From: Enterobacteriaceae bacterium LSJC7
GTDB lineage: Bacteria; Pseudomonadota; Gammaproteobacteria; Enterobacterales; Enterobacteriaceae
Direction of reading: 5' to 3'
Assembly (NCBI GenBank): GCA_000302695.1
Contig: AMFN01000004.1
Location: 124,001 to 188,000, forward strand
DNA: 64,000 nucleotides
This document shows positions 29,403 to 38,495 of this stretch, piece after piece; position 1 is the first letter of the stretch, and each line of letters begins with the position of its first letter. Both the position numbers and the translations under genes were made by a program. The notes beneath the pieces were generated by a model. The model ran no database searches, was not told the DNA's origin, and saw only the letters and a program-made list of their open reading frames with translations.

Positions 29403-30644
29403 ATGCCCACAAACACCACCGCACACGCTTCTCGTCTGGTGCTTACCGTCGGACTTTGTTTTATGGTCGCCCTGATGGAGGGGCTGGATTTACAGGCGGC
29501 GGGCATCGCTGCTGTTGGCATGGAGAAGGCATTCGCCCTGGATAAAATGCAGATGGGGTGGATTTTCAGTGCTGGCATTTTCGGCCTGCTGCCCGGCGCG
29601 CTGGTGGGCGGTATGCTCTCGGATCGCTACGGGCGTAAGCGCATTCTTCTGGGCTCGGTCATCCTGTTTGGCCTGTTTTCTCTGGCAACCGCACTGGCGT
29701 GGAACTTCTCAACGTTGCTGCTGGCGCGCCTGTTAACCGGCGTTGGCCTCGGGGCGGCACTGCCAAACCTGATTGCGCTAACCTCAGAAGCCGCAGGTGC
29801 CCGCTTTCGTGGCAGGGCGGTGAGCCTGATGTACTGCGGTGTGCCAATGGGGGCGGGGATGGCGGCGGCACTGGGCTTTTTTGGCCTGACGCAGGCGTGG
29901 CAGACCATCTTCTGGGTTGGCGGCGTGGTGCCGTTATTGCTGGTGTTGCCGTTAATGCGCTGGCTGCCTGAGTCGCGGGATTTCGAGCGCGCAAGCGAGC
30001 GCGTGCCGCTGCGCTCGCTGCTGGCAGCGAATAATGCCGCTGCCACGCTGCTGCTGTGGCTGTGCTATTTCTTCACTCTGCTGGTGGTCTACATGCTGAT
30101 TAACTGGCTGCCGATGCTGCTGGTCGGCCAGGGATTCAGCGCGAGCGAGGCGGCGGGCGTGATGTTTGTCTTACAGTTTGGTGCAGTCAGCGGCACGCTG
30201 CTGCTGGGGGCGTTGATGGACAAACTGAGCCCGCTTGTGATGTCGCTTTTAATATACACCGGTATGCTGCTGTCGTTGCTGGCGCTGGGTTTTGCGTCAT
30301 CATTGAACGCCATGCTGTTCTCGGGGTTTATCGCAGGTCTATTTGCAACGGGAGGGCAGAGCGTGTTGTATGCCCTGGCACCGCTGTTTTATCGCACGGA
30401 GATCCGTGCGACGGGCGTAGGCACGGCCGTGGCTGTGGGTCGCATAGGGGCGATAAGCGGCCCGTTACTTGCGGGCAAGATGCTGGCGATGGGAACCGGT
30501 ACGCTTGGCGTTATGTCAGCGTCGGCACCAGGGATCCTGTTGGCGGGTATTGCCGTGTTCTGGTTAATGAAAAAACGCAACAACGACGATGGGGCCGCTA
30601 GCGACGCCAGTGCAGCCATTATTCAGACGCCCGGAAAACCCTGA
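29403..30644 (+). CDS. mhpT: MhpT-like MFS transporter for (hydroxyphenyl)propionate
   Basis: A 413-residue, 12-helix major facilitator of the aromatic acid:H+ symporter family. It closely resembles E. coli MhpT: the first helix motif LVALMEGLDLQAAGIAA, the loop motif DRYGRKRILLGS, LTGVGLGAALPNLIALTSEAAG and the C-terminal IRATGVGTAVAVGRIGAISGPLL stretch all align. MhpT takes up 3-(3-hydroxyphenyl)propionate for the mhp pathway. None of mhpABCDFE is present here, so it is an orphan copy. The ATG at 29403 is preceded by AAAGGGAGG; a longer frame from 29337 lacks such a site and does not match the family start. The MhpR-like operator and promoter upstream support the assignment. Confidence 0.82.
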   Translation: MPTNTTAHASRLVLTVGLCFMVALMEGLDLQAAGIAAVGMEKAFALDKMQMGWIFSAGIFGLLPGALVGGMLSDRYGRKRILLGSVILFGLFSLATALAWNFSTLLLARLLTGVGLGAALPNLIALTSEAAGARFRGRAVSLMYCGVPMGAGMAAALGFFGLTQAWQTIFWVGGVVPLLLVLPLMRWLPESRDFERASERVPLRSLLAANNAAATLLLWLCYFFTLLVVYMLINWLPMLLVGQGFSASEAAGVMFVLQFGAVSGTLLLGALMDKLSPLVMSLLIYTGMLLSLLALGFASSLNAMLFSGFIAGLFATGGQSVLYALAPLFYRTEIRATGVGTAVAVGRIGAISGPLLAGKMLAMGTGTLGVMSASAPGILLAGIAVFWLMKKRNNDDGAASDASAAIIQTPGKP

Positions 30645-30660
30645 GCGAGGCGCAAAAAAT

Positions 30661-30685
30661 AAAAACCCCGCCGTGGCGGGGTTTT
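30661..30685. terminator. Bidirectional terminator between mhpT and btsT
   Basis: AAAACCCCGCC-gt-GGCGGGGTTTT, an A/T-flanked symmetrical hairpin between two convergent genes, able to work on both strands. Confidence 0.92.
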
Positions 30686-30700
30686 GCTTTACCGTGTTAA

Positions 30701-32851
30701 TCAGTGGCCGGAAGAGGTTTTGATGCCTTCTTTCGGAACCGGTACGTATGGCGTTTCTTTGTCAGTACGCTCGGTTGCGTTGCGTACTTTCAGCCAGGTG
30801 CGGATACCGTAGAAAATAATGCTGTACACCACCACCAGGAACAGAATGCTCAGGCCTGCGTTGGTGTAGTTATTCACCACGATATGGTTCATGTTGGCAA
30901 CCTGCTGTGCCGTCAGCTCACCGCCTTCGGCGATGCGGGCTTTGTACTCGCTTGCCATAAAGAAGAAGCCTTCCATCTGCGGGTTGGTGCTGAACAGTTT
31001 CATGCCCAGCGCCCAGGTGGTGCAGATAAGCAGCCAGACAGCCGGAACGACGGTGACCCAGATGTACTTCGTGCGCTTCATCTTAATCAGCACCACGGTG
31101 CACAGGACCAGCGCCACGGCAGCCAGCATCTGGTTAGAGATACCGAACAGCGGCCACAGGCTCTTCACGCCGCCCAGCGGGTCAACCACGCCCTGATACA
31201 GCAGGTAGCCCCACAGACCTACGCAGCCTGCGGTGCCGATAATGCCAGCAACCAGAGAGTCGGTTTTCTTCAGGAACGGAATGAAGTTACCTAACAGGTC
31301 CTGCAACATAAAGCGGCCTGCGCGGGTGCCTGCATCCAGAGCCGTCAGGATGAACAGCGCTTCAAACAGAATACCAAAGTGATACCAGAAGCCCATGTCG
31401 GCAATCGGTACGATTTTGTGGAATACGTGGGCGATACCGACCGCCAGCGTTGGTGCACCGCCTGCGCGGTTCAGTACGGATGGCTCACCGATGTCTTTTG
31501 CGGTCTGCAAAATCTGCTCAGGCGTGATAACAAAGCCCCAGGAGCTGACGGTTGCCGCAGCGTGCGCCGACGCTTCTTTAAGCTGCGCCATAATCATCGG
31601 CGCGTTTTCAGTACCCAGTTCGTGCAGGTTCGGCATGGTGATGCCAAGGCCAGCAGGCGGAGTATTCATCGCAAAATACAGGCCAGGCTCAATAATAGAA
31701 GCCGCAACCAGCGCCATGATGGCAACGAATGATTCCATCAGCATAGCGCCATAGCCGATAAAGCGGGCGTCGGTTTCACAGGCGATAAGCTTCGGCGTGG
31801 TGCCAGAAGAAATCAGCGCGTGGAAGCCAGAAACCGCACCACAGGCGATGGTGATAAACAGGAACGGGAACAGCGCGCCTTTCCACAGCGGACCGGTGCC
31901 GTCAATGTACTGCGTTACCGCAGGCATTTTCAGATCCGGGTTCAGCAGCACAATACCGATAGCCAGGCCTACGATAACGCCAATCTTCAGGAAGGTGGCA
32001 AGGTAGTCACGCGGCGCCAGAATCAGCCACACCGGCAGCAGCGCAGAAATGAACGCATAGCCAATCAGGGTGTAGGTGATAGTGGTGTCTTTAAAGGTCA
32101 GCGCCGGGCCCCAGTACGGGTCGTGTGCGACAACGCCGCCAAACCAGATGGAGGCTACCAGCAGCACAATACCAATCACCGAGACTTCGCCCACACGACC
32201 TGGGCGCAGGAAGCGCATGTAGATACCCATAAAGAGCGCAATCGGCACCGTAGAACATACGGTGAACACGCCCCACGGGCTTTCAGCCAGTGCTTTCACC
32301 ACGATAAGCGCCAGAACGGCGAGGATAATTATCATGATAAGGAAGCAGCCAAACAGCGCGATGGTGCCAGGCACGCGGCCCATCTCTTCTTTAATCATCT
32401 CACCCAGAGACGCGCCGTTACGGCGTGAAGAGATAAACAGCACCATAAAGTCCTGCACCGCACCGGCAAGTACCACGCCCGACAGCAGCCAGAGCGTACC
32501 GGGCAGGTAGCCCATCTGTGCGGCCAGCACCGGGCCAACCAGCGGACCTGCGCCTGCGATAGCCGCAAAGTGGTGGCCAAACAGCACATACTTGTTGGTT
32601 GGAACGTAGTTCAGGCCATCGTTATTGATGACCGCGGGCGTCGAGCGAGTGGGGTCGAGCTTCATCACCTTTTGGGCGATATAGAGGCTGTAGTAGCGAT
32701 AAGCCACGAGGTAGACGGAGACGGAAGCAACAACAATCCACAGTGCGCTTACGTGTTCACCCCGGCGTAAGGCGACAACCGCCAGACAGAAAGCACCGAT
32801 GATTCCGAGAACCACCCAGGGTATGTGCTTTAGAAACTTATTTTTATTCAT
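30701..32851 (-). CDS. btsT: BtsT (YjiY), pyruvate/H+ symporter of the CstA family
   Basis: A 716-residue inner-membrane transporter of the carbon-starvation CstA family, the same length as E. coli BtsT and nearly identical in long stretches (HIPWVVLGIIGAFCLAV at the start, GAGPLVGPVLAAQMGYLPG, FHALISSGTTPK). It imports pyruvate when nutrients are scarce and is the main target of BtsSR. In E. coli it lies far from btsSR and is followed by yjiX-yjiA; here it is 2 kb from btsR and yjiX is not downstream. Upstream (32986-33055) are four BtsR-like boxes. A second btsT elsewhere in this genome cannot be excluded. Confidence 0.95.
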   Translation of the reverse strand: MNKNKFLKHIPWVVLGIIGAFCLAVVALRRGEHVSALWIVVASVSVYLVAYRYYSLYIAQKVMKLDPTRSTPAVINNDGLNYVPTNKYVLFGHHFAAIAGAGPLVGPVLAAQMGYLPGTLWLLSGVVLAGAVQDFMVLFISSRRNGASLGEMIKEEMGRVPGTIALFGCFLIMIIILAVLALIVVKALAESPWGVFTVCSTVPIALFMGIYMRFLRPGRVGEVSVIGIVLLVASIWFGGVVAHDPYWGPALTFKDTTITYTLIGYAFISALLPVWLILAPRDYLATFLKIGVIVGLAIGIVLLNPDLKMPAVTQYIDGTGPLWKGALFPFLFITIACGAVSGFHALISSGTTPKLIACETDARFIGYGAMLMESFVAIMALVAASIIEPGLYFAMNTPPAGLGITMPNLHELGTENAPMIMAQLKEASAHAAATVSSWGFVITPEQILQTAKDIGEPSVLNRAGGAPTLAVGIAHVFHKIVPIADMGFWYHFGILFEALFILTALDAGTRAGRFMLQDLLGNFIPFLKKTDSLVAGIIGTAGCVGLWGYLLYQGVVDPLGGVKSLWPLFGISNQMLAAVALVLCTVVLIKMKRTKYIWVTVVPAVWLLICTTWALGMKLFSTNPQMEGFFFMASEYKARIAEGGELTAQQVANMNHIVVNNYTNAGLSILFLVVVYSIIFYGIRTWLKVRNATERTDKETPYVPVPKEGIKTSSGH

Positions 32852-32985
32852 ATTTGGACCTGCTTGTCAGACGAATAAAATCCTTGGTGTTTAAACGTTG
32901 GGTCTTTTTTTAAGGCGTGTGTGTATTCTTTTTTAGGGTGTATATATGATGACCAGCTTGCCGGGCGAGCGGCGGAATAATTACC

Positions 32986-33055
32986 TGAGCGGTTGTAAGT
33001 GCAGGGTAAGCGGTTGTCTGTTGGTGTAAGCGGTTTGCGAAGTTATGTAAGTGGC
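32986..33055 (-). promoter_or_regulatory. Array of four BtsR-like boxes upstream of btsT
   Basis: On the minus strand: GCCACTTA (33055-33048), ACCGCTTA (33034-33027), ACCGCTTA (33014-33007), ACCGCTCA (32993-32986), separated by 13, 12 and 13 bases. Three match the reported E. coli BtsR half-site ACC(G/A)CT(C/T)A exactly and the first differs at one base. A weak TATATA -10 lies near 32944-32949. The rest of the 388-base gap to the LysR gene shows only a poor CRP-like site (TGTGA at 33063). Confidence 0.78.
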
Positions 33056-33239
33056 TGAGTTTTGTGATTAAGATCTCGCTTTGAGCGGCGCTGGCATTAT
33101 CTGGCGCGCTACCGGCGACAGTGACGTTAATAAAGATAAATAGCATCAATCATTTTGATCGTTATCTGGTGAGCAAAAAACAGCGATAGCTTGTGGGTAA
33201 CCTGAGCGCTTGAGTAGCACGCCTGACTGCCTTGCCCGT

Positions 33240-34151
33240 TTAGCGCAGACGACCATCGTGTGATTCGAACAGCTCCCGCACAAAGCTGACAAAGGCCTGG
33301 ACCTTCAGGCTGCGGTGACGTTGTTCCGGGTAAAGGATGTGTACTAATGGCCCAGGGCCGCCCCAGTCCGTTAATACCGGCGTCAGCTGGCCGGCGTGGA
33401 TGTAGTTTTGTAACGTGCGATCCAGCAGGTAAATCAGCCCGAGGTGATGGCGTGCAGCTTCGCACAGCGAATGGGCGTGATTGATGTTCAGCATTGTACC
33501 CGGCGTAACACTAATACGTTCATCGCCACGGGTAAAAAGCCAGCTGTCGGCTGTTCTGGCGTCGGAGCGGATAAATCCGAGCAGTGTGTGGGTGCTCAGT
33601 TCATCAGGATGTTGCGGCACGCCGTAACGCGCAAGGTAGGCGGGTGAGGCGGCACACAGAAAACGCGGCGCAAACAGCGCGCGTGAAACCATCTGCGGGA
33701 CTTCTTGTGCACCTATACGAATAAAGATATCGGCCCGGTCTTCCATAGGGCTGACCAGTCTGTCGTTGACGGAGAGCGTCAGCTCAAGCTTTGGGTAGCG
33801 AGCGAGAAACGCCGGTAGCGCCGGGACAATAACCAGGCTGCTCAGCGAACTGGCTATCTCCACTCTGAGCTTGCCCCGTGGCGCGGCGGCTTCGTCGTGC
33901 AGGTTTTGCTCCAGCTGCCCAAATTGCTCCAGTAGTGCTTTTGCGCTGGCGTAACAGCGCTCGCCTGCGGAGCTGAGCAGCAGGCGGCGTGTGGTGCGTT
34001 TGAACAGTTGCTGGTGGAAGTATTTTTCTAATTCTTTAATGGTGTAAGTGATACTGGCGGGCGAAAGATCCAGCGCGCGAGCCGCCTGGCTGAAGCCTCC
34101 CGTTTCAACAACCTTACAGAAAACACGCAGGGCATTCAGTTCATTCATCAT
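33240..34151 (-). CDS. LysR-family transcriptional regulator
   Basis: A 303-residue LysR-type regulator. Residues 1-60 are the winged HTH (NALRVFCKVVETGGFSQAARALDLSPASITYTIKELE), residues about 90-290 the periplasmic-binding-like effector domain (KLRVEIASSLSSLVIVPALPAFLARYP, DIFIRIG). The start is one of two adjacent ATG codons (34151 or 34148); an upstream in-frame ATG at 34205 adds 18 residues not typical of the family. The target is unknown; the divergent gene at 34365 is the obvious candidate because LysR regulators often control the neighbouring divergent gene. Confidence 0.85.
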   Translation of the reverse strand: MMNELNALRVFCKVVETGGFSQAARALDLSPASITYTIKELEKYFHQQLFKRTTRRLLLSSAGERCYASAKALLEQFGQLEQNLHDEAAAPRGKLRVEIASSLSSLVIVPALPAFLARYPKLELTLSVNDRLVSPMEDRADIFIRIGAQEVPQMVSRALFAPRFLCAASPAYLARYGVPQHPDELSTHTLLGFIRSDARTADSWLFTRGDERISVTPGTMLNINHAHSLCEAARHHLGLIYLLDRTLQNYIHAGQLTPVLTDWGGPGPLVHILYPEQRHRSLKVQAFVSFVRELFESHDGRLR

Positions 34152-34364
34152 GATTTCACGCGTTTTATTTTTAATGAGCCTGGTCAGAAACAGGGTGGCT
34201 GTCAATTTTCTGGCAAGGCAGTAGGCGGGGTGTGCGCGGATAAGACGGACGCGGATTATTAGAAGATCTTGAATAATGTTTTAGAAACCGTTGCCTGTTC
34301 CCTTCAAAGACAGAGAACTAGACTCAGAAGTGTCGATAGTGACATAACGTTTTTGTAGGTAACG

Positions 34365-34886
34365 ATGATGAAAAAATCAATGATTGCAGTGCTTCTTGCC
34401 TTCCCGTTGCTGACTGGTACCGTGCTTGCGGCGGATACCGCTTCTCAGCAGACCTACCCGGTATCTGAAAATGCCGCTATTGCACAGCAGCAAAAAGCGG
34501 TTTATGACACCATCATCCGCTATCAAACTGCGCTTAATAGCGGTGATACCGACACGATTCTGTCGCTGTTTGCCGACCAGAGCTATTCCCAGTGGAATGA
34601 GAAACCCACGGCAGATACCACAGAAAAACGACGCAAGCAGTACGATACCTTATTTAAAAATGAGAAATTCCAGACTCAGTTTGCGTTTGATACGGTCAGT
34701 ATTAACGGCAACACTGCCTATGTGCGTACTCACCACCATCTGGGCGCGACCGTAACCCGACTGAGCGACGGTGCCACTATTCTCGATTTAAACCGTGAAG
34801 TCTTTATCCTGGAAAAACAGGATGACGGTAGCTGGAAAATCGTGCTTTATACCTTTAATACCAACCCGATTCAGGGTGTGGCGTAA
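34365..34886 (+). CDS. Secreted NTF2-like (SnoaL/DUF4440-type) protein
   Basis: A 173-residue protein. Residues 1-23 are a signal peptide (KKSMIAVLLAFPLLTGTVLA), so it is periplasmic. The rest has the cone-shaped NTF2-like pattern: helix AIAQQQKAVYDTIIRYQTALNSGDTDTILSLFADQ, then VSINGNTAYVRTHHHLGATV and a terminal DGSWKIVLYTFNTNP strand. Such proteins bind small ligands or act as isomerases or cyclases; no specific activity can be assigned. ATG codons at 34365 and 34368 are both possible, with AGGT just upstream. Divergent from the LysR gene. Confidence 0.78.
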   Translation: MMKKSMIAVLLAFPLLTGTVLAADTASQQTYPVSENAAIAQQQKAVYDTIIRYQTALNSGDTDTILSLFADQSYSQWNEKPTADTTEKRRKQYDTLFKNEKFQTQFAFDTVSINGNTAYVRTHHHLGATVTRLSDGATILDLNREVFILEKQDDGSWKIVLYTFNTNPIQGVA

Positions 34887-34920
34887 CGCACGTAATAGAC
34901 TGTAAATAAAACCATTTTTA

Positions 34921-34961
34921 ACAGTAAACCCTGCATCTCTTGCCGATGCAGGGTTTACTGT
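34921..34961. terminator. Terminator hairpin after the NTF2-like gene
   Basis: A perfect 17-bp stem ACAGTAAACCCTGCATC / GATGCAGGGTTTACTGT with 7-base loop. T-rich sequence flanks both sides. It stands 19 bases before the next start codon, so that gene's message is either made from a promoter inside the gap or depends on read-through. Confidence 0.8.
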
Positions 34962-34980
34962 ATTTTAATGGGGCTTCACC

Positions 34981-35211
34981 ATGAAAAAGAGGGTTATTTT
35001 TCTCGCTGCCGTGATATCCCTGATGTCTTATAACGCGCTGGCTCAGAGCGTGAGTGCCAGAGGTAGCATGCTTGCCAGGGCTGAGGCAAAAATTGCCGCC
35101 AAAGCCGCCGGGCAGGGCGTGGGCTACAGAATTATTGGCGCGCACACCAACAATAAGGTTTACATGACTGGCGAGTGGGTACGTAAGCAAGATAACCGCG
35201 ATGACGCCTGA
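34981..35211 (+). CDS. DUF1471 (YhcN/BhsA-like) small periplasmic protein
   Basis: A 76-residue protein with a signal peptide (KKRVIFLAAVISLMSYNALA) followed by a single DUF1471 core: SVSARGSMLARAEAKIAAKAAGQGVGYRIIG...NNKVYMTGEW resembles the family pattern of a strand, a long helix AKxAAKAxxxGA and two strands. Family members (BhsA, McbA, YdgH, YhcN) are stress-induced envelope proteins affecting biofilm or acid/peroxide response. It lacks the more usual NLHGTAVIYK ending, having a charged tail instead. Confidence 0.75.
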   Translation: MKKRVIFLAAVISLMSYNALAQSVSARGSMLARAEAKIAAKAAGQGVGYRIIGAHTNNKVYMTGEWVRKQDNRDDA

Positions 35212-35239
35212 GTCCGGGGGCGTGGGCAGGAATGAATCT

Positions 35240-35266
35240 GAGAGCGCCGTTGGGGGCTCTTTTTTA
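35240..35266 (+). terminator. Probable terminator after the DUF1471 gene
   Basis: AGAGCGCC-gttg-GGGGCTCT hairpin with one mismatch followed by TTTTT. Confidence 0.75.
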
Positions 35267-35448
35267 TTGAACCGGCGTGCTACAGAGGTTCTCTGACCGA
35301 GGCAGGCGCCTGGCGTGGTGGTAGACTGACCTTCTCCCAAAATTAATGCAGTGATAAATCAGGGATTACCGTCTTTCTGAAGGCTTTGGATAAATTCAGC
35401 CGGAGGAGAAATAAGGGATGTACTACGGGTAAACCAACAGTCTGCTGA

Positions 35449-35483
35449 CTCAAAAAGCAAAAACCCAGCCATAAGGCTGGGTT
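35449..35483 (-). terminator. Terminator of the tRNA-Phe transcript
   Basis: Stem AACCCAGCC / GGCTGGGTT with ATAA loop; on the minus strand it runs into TTTTTGCTTTTT. Confidence 0.88.
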
Positions 35484-35492
35484 CTTTAATTT

Positions 35493-35568
35493 TGGTGCCC
35501 GGACCCGGAATCGAACCAGGGACACGCGGATTTTCAATCCGCTGCTCTACCGACTGAGCTATCCGGGC
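35493..35568 (-). tRNA. pheU: tRNA-Phe (GAA)
   Basis: A 76-base cloverleaf on the minus strand beginning GCCCGGATAGCTCAG, anticodon loop TTGAAAA (anticodon GAA), T-loop GGTTCGATTC and encoded CCA end. The position next to yjdC equals E. coli pheU. Its 3' end faces the variable side of the window (lower coordinates), as for tRNA genes used as integration sites, but I see no repeated 3' end there. Confidence 0.97.
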
Positions 35569-35578
35569 AACGGGGCGC

Positions 35579-35607
35579 ATTAAACCGTAAAGGCCGATAA
35601 GCGTCAA
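35579..35607 (-). promoter_or_regulatory. tRNA-Phe promoter
   Basis: On the minus strand -35 TTGACG (35607-35602), 17-base spacer, -10 TTTAAT (35584-35579), then a GC-rich discriminator GCGCCCCG typical of stringently controlled stable-RNA promoters. Confidence 0.85.
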
Positions 35608-35682
35608 CGACTTTAGCGCAAAAAACACGGAAAACCGTATCGATTGCCTGCTTTTCATGCAAAGCAGGCAAAACGAAGCAAA

Positions 35683-36258
35683 TCAGGTTAATGCGCCCGC
35701 CGTGCGGCACTGTGCCAGACGCAAAATATCTTCTGCCAGGCGGCGTGCGGTATCCACATCATCCTGACGGCGATGCACCAGCAGGCGGCTCAGGCAGCCT
35801 TCCAGCACCAGTTCCATCTGGTCAGCCACCATTGCCGGGTCGTCCACCTCAAGCTGTACCAGCAGTTGATGGGTGTAATCCCGTGCCGCATGCTTTTGTA
35901 CGGTGGCAAGCTGGTGGATGGGGTGTTCGCTGTCCGGGTAAACGCTGCACGCGGCGATAAACAGGCAGCCGGGATAGCGCTGGTTTCCCACACAGCCGGT
36001 CAGCGTTTCATAGCGCGCCAGCAGCTTTTGCTCGGTGGTGAGCGCATCGTCATGAATAAGCTGGTGGCGCCAGGCGTCAATTTGCTCACTGTGGTGGCGC
36101 AGGGCGTCGTACAGTAGCGCCTCTCTGTCCGGCCAGAAGCGCATCAGCGCCTGTGGCGTGCTGTCTGTTGCTGCGGCAACCATATCCAGCGTGGTGTCTG
36201 CCAGCCCTTTTTTCTCAAGGATTTGCAGCGCCTGTTCCAGTACCTCTTCGCGTTGCAC
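35683..36258 (-). CDS. yjdC: YjdC, TetR-family regulator
   Basis: A 191-residue TetR-like protein aligning end to end with E. coli YjdC ([31 protein letters not shown] as HTH region; [31 protein letters not shown]; ending GALT). The DNA-binding domain is residues about 1-50, the rest is the ligand/dimer domain. I start at GTG 36258 because GGAGG precedes it by 8 bases and it reproduces the E. coli length; an open frame extends to an ATG at 36315 inside the end of dsbD but has no family support. It follows dsbD by 50 bases and is probably co-transcribed. Its targets are poorly known. Confidence 0.92.
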   Translation of the reverse strand: MQREEVLEQALQILEKKGLADTTLDMVAAATDSTPQALMRFWPDREALLYDALRHHSEQIDAWRHQLIHDDALTTEQKLLARYETLTGCVGNQRYPGCLFIAACSVYPDSEHPIHQLATVQKHAARDYTHQLLVQLEVDDPAMVADQMELVLEGCLSRLLVHRRQDDVDTARRLAEDILRLAQCRTAGALT

Positions 36259-36308
36259 GGTGTTTTCCTCCGTTCTGTTCAACGGTTTCTCCCCCTGTGA
36301 AGTGTTGT

Positions 36309-38066
36309 TTACCACTGCTGTTTGCGCAAATGCGCGCTGAACGCGCTGGCATCCATAAAGCCGGTGACTCGCGCCTGCGGCTGCTCTTTGCCGTTTGCAT
36401 CAAAGAACAAAATGGTCGGCAAGCCCAGCACGGTGAGGTGCTTTAACAGCGCCACGTCGTTCGGACCATTGGCCGTCACATCGGCTTGCAGCAGCACCGT
36501 ATTAGCGAGAGCCTGTTGAACTGCTGGATCGCTGAAGGTGTACTTCTCAAACTCTTTACAGGCAACACACCAGTCGGCGTACAGATCGAGCATCACCGGC
36601 TTGCCCTGGGCTTGTGCCAGCGCCTGCTCAAGCTCTGCCACGCTGCTTACGCGAGTGAAGTTAAGATGCGCCTGGTTTTCAGTGGCGGCAGGCGCGCCAA
36701 AGGCCCAGTCCTGTAGCGGACGGGCGCAGACCAGCGCGCCACCGAGCAGCAGGATTTGCAGCACGCGCACGGCACGGCGGGTACTGCCAAGGCTTGCGAT
36801 AAACGCCCAGGCAAAAAACGCGACGCCAAGCGCGCCCCACATGCGTAGCCCCCAGGCTTCGCCCAGTACGCGCTCAAGCAAGAACACCGGCAGCGCCAGG
36901 ATAACAAAGCCAAACGCGGTTTTGACGCTTTCCATCCACGGCCCGCTTTTTGGCAGCAGTCGGTTGCCAAAAACGGTGATGAGGATAAGCGGCAGGCCCA
37001 TGCCGAGCGCGTACAGGTACAGCGTGCCGCCGCCCAGCCACGGGTTACCGCTCTGTGCGATGTAGAGCAGGATGGCACTCAGCGGTGCGGTGGTGCAGGG
37101 TGAGCAAATCAGCCCGGCAATGGCGCCCATTGCAAACACGCCGCCAGCGGAGCCGCCCTGCTGGCGGTTACTCATCAGTGTCAGGCGCGTTTGCAGCGAC
37201 GAAGGAAGCTGGAGGGTAAACAGGCCGAACATGGAGAGCGCCAGCAGGATAAACAGCACTGACAGGCCAATGAGCACGTAAGGGTGCTGGAGTGCGGCCT
37301 GGAACTGCAATCCGGCGGCGGCCACCACCAGCCCGAGTGCGGTGTAGGTAAGCGCCATACCCTGCACGTAAATGAACGCCAGCAGCAGTGCGCGCCCGGT
37401 AGACAGCCGCTCACGCCCGCCCAGCACAATGCCGGAAATCAGCGGATACATCGGCAGCACGCACGGCGTGAAGGCAATGCCAATGCCGATAAGCAGCGCC
37501 CACAGCGCGGAGAACGGCAGCTGTGCAGGCGGGGTTTCGCCCTGGATGGCGGCTGATGGGCCGTCTGTAGCCCGGGAAGGGGCGTTGCTGCTCTGTGCGC
37601 CAGCACTACTGGAGTCTGGCGCAGGCGTGTTGCTCTGCGCTGCCAGCACACTCAGTGGGACGGTTTTGGTTTCTGGTGGATAACAAAAGCCCGCTTTGGC
37701 GCAGCCCTGCCAGGTCACGCGCACGCTGGCCCCGGCATCGGCAGAAAGCAGGCGCAGCGGCAGGCTTAACGCGGTGAAGTAAATCTGGCTTTTGCCGTAG
37801 AACTCATCCTCGTGCGTAACGCCTGCGGGCAAGGTGAAGTCCGCAAGGGTTGCCGCAACCGGAGCAATATCAATCTGCTGGCGATAGAGATAGTAGCCCG
37901 GTTTTATCTGCCAGTTCAGCGTCAGCTGCGAGCCGCGCTGCTGGAAGTCAAACGCGAATGCCTGGTCTGCCGGCACAAACTGGCTCTGGCCAGGGCGGTC
38001 AAACAACCCGGCAAAGGCGGGGGCCGTGAACAGTAGAAAAATTAACGTAAAGACGCGTACAACCAT
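36309..38066 (-). CDS. dsbD: DsbD (DipZ), thiol:disulfide interchange reductase
   Basis: A 585-residue inner-membrane protein that carries electrons from cytoplasmic thioredoxin to periplasmic DsbC, DsbG and CcmG. A signal peptide ([15 protein letters not shown]) precedes the periplasmic alpha domain with its CAKAGFC cysteine pair, the eight-helix beta domain with FTPCVLP and LICSPCTTA cysteines, and the C-terminal thioredoxin-like gamma domain with WCVAC. All six catalytic cysteines are present. It is about 20 residues longer than E. coli DsbD because of a longer Ser/Ala/Pro linker after the alpha domain. Its start overlaps the 3' end of cutA by 25 bases, as in E. coli. Confidence 0.97.
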   Translation of the reverse strand: MVVRVFTLIFLLFTAPAFAGLFDRPGQSQFVPADQAFAFDFQQRGSQLTLNWQIKPGYYLYRQQIDIAPVAATLADFTLPAGVTHEDEFYGKSQIYFTALSLPLRLLSADAGASVRVTWQGCAKAGFCYPPETKTVPLSVLAAQSNTPAPDSSSAGAQSSNAPSRATDGPSAAIQGETPPAQLPFSALWALLIGIGIAFTPCVLPMYPLISGIVLGGRERLSTGRALLLAFIYVQGMALTYTALGLVVAAAGLQFQAALQHPYVLIGLSVLFILLALSMFGLFTLQLPSSLQTRLTLMSNRQQGGSAGGVFAMGAIAGLICSPCTTAPLSAILLYIAQSGNPWLGGGTLYLYALGMGLPLILITVFGNRLLPKSGPWMESVKTAFGFVILALPVFLLERVLGEAWGLRMWGALGVAFFAWAFIASLGSTRRAVRVLQILLLGGALVCARPLQDWAFGAPAATENQAHLNFTRVSSVAELEQALAQAQGKPVMLDLYADWCVACKEFEKYTFSDPAVQQALANTVLLQADVTANGPNDVALLKHLTVLGLPTILFFDANGKEQPQARVTGFMDASAFSAHLRKQQW

Positions 38067-38365
38067 GAGAGATATTCGCTATTTCCTTGAATGACGGGGA
38101 GCGCCAGCAGTTCCGGCGTTTGATACGGATGATGCGTTTTCAGGCAGACCAGCAGCCTGTCGAGATGGTCCTTGTCGGTTTTGATGAGCATCTGGACTTC
38201 GTATTCCTGCTCAATCTTCCCTTCCCAGTAATACAGCGAGGTGGCATTGGGCATCAGCGTCGCACAGGCGGCGAGCTTTTCGCCCAGAATCAGCGTGGCC
38301 AGTTCCTGGGCCGTGGATTCATCAGGTGCAGTACACAGGACAACAACGGCATCGGGTGTCGCCAT
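38042..38365 (-). CDS. cutA: CutA, divalent-cation tolerance protein
   Basis: A 107-residue trimeric ferredoxin-like-fold protein implicated in copper tolerance. The family core is present: [43 protein letters not shown] and [17 protein letters not shown] start at the ATG at 38365 (MATPDAVV), preceded by GGAG at 7 bases; an ATG seven codons upstream lacks a ribosome site. It overlaps dsbD and is the first gene of a cutA-dsbD-yjdC unit. Confidence 0.93.
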   Translation of the reverse strand: MATPDAVVVLCTAPDESTAQELATLILGEKLAACATLMPNATSLYYWEGKIEQEYEVQMLIKTDKDHLDRLLVCLKTHHPYQTPELLALPVIQGNSEYLSWLYASLR

Positions 38366-38464
38366 AGCAAATCTCCGTATCAGCATATTTCATGCGCAGA
38401 CTATATCACGAGCAGGCAGAAGACGGCGAAGCACAGGATGTAAACGAGGGTAACGGCAGAGATT

Positions 38465-38486
38465 TCCCCCCTCGGGCGAGGGGGGA
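38465..38486 (-). terminator. Probable terminator of dcuA
   Basis: Stem TCCCCCCTC / GAGGGGGGA just beyond the dcuA stop codon. The T-run on the minus strand is short, so strength is uncertain. Confidence 0.6.
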
Positions 38487-38495
38487 GAGCAGCGG

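Noticed and set aside
33063-33078. CRP site upstream of btsT
   Set aside because: Only the left half TGTGA is good; the right half TCTCG is too poor to claim, although CRP control of btsT is known in E. coli.
35493-35568. tRNA-Phe 3' end as an attachment site for the adhesin region
   Set aside because: Orientation fits, but no second copy of the tRNA 3' sequence and no integrase were found in the window.
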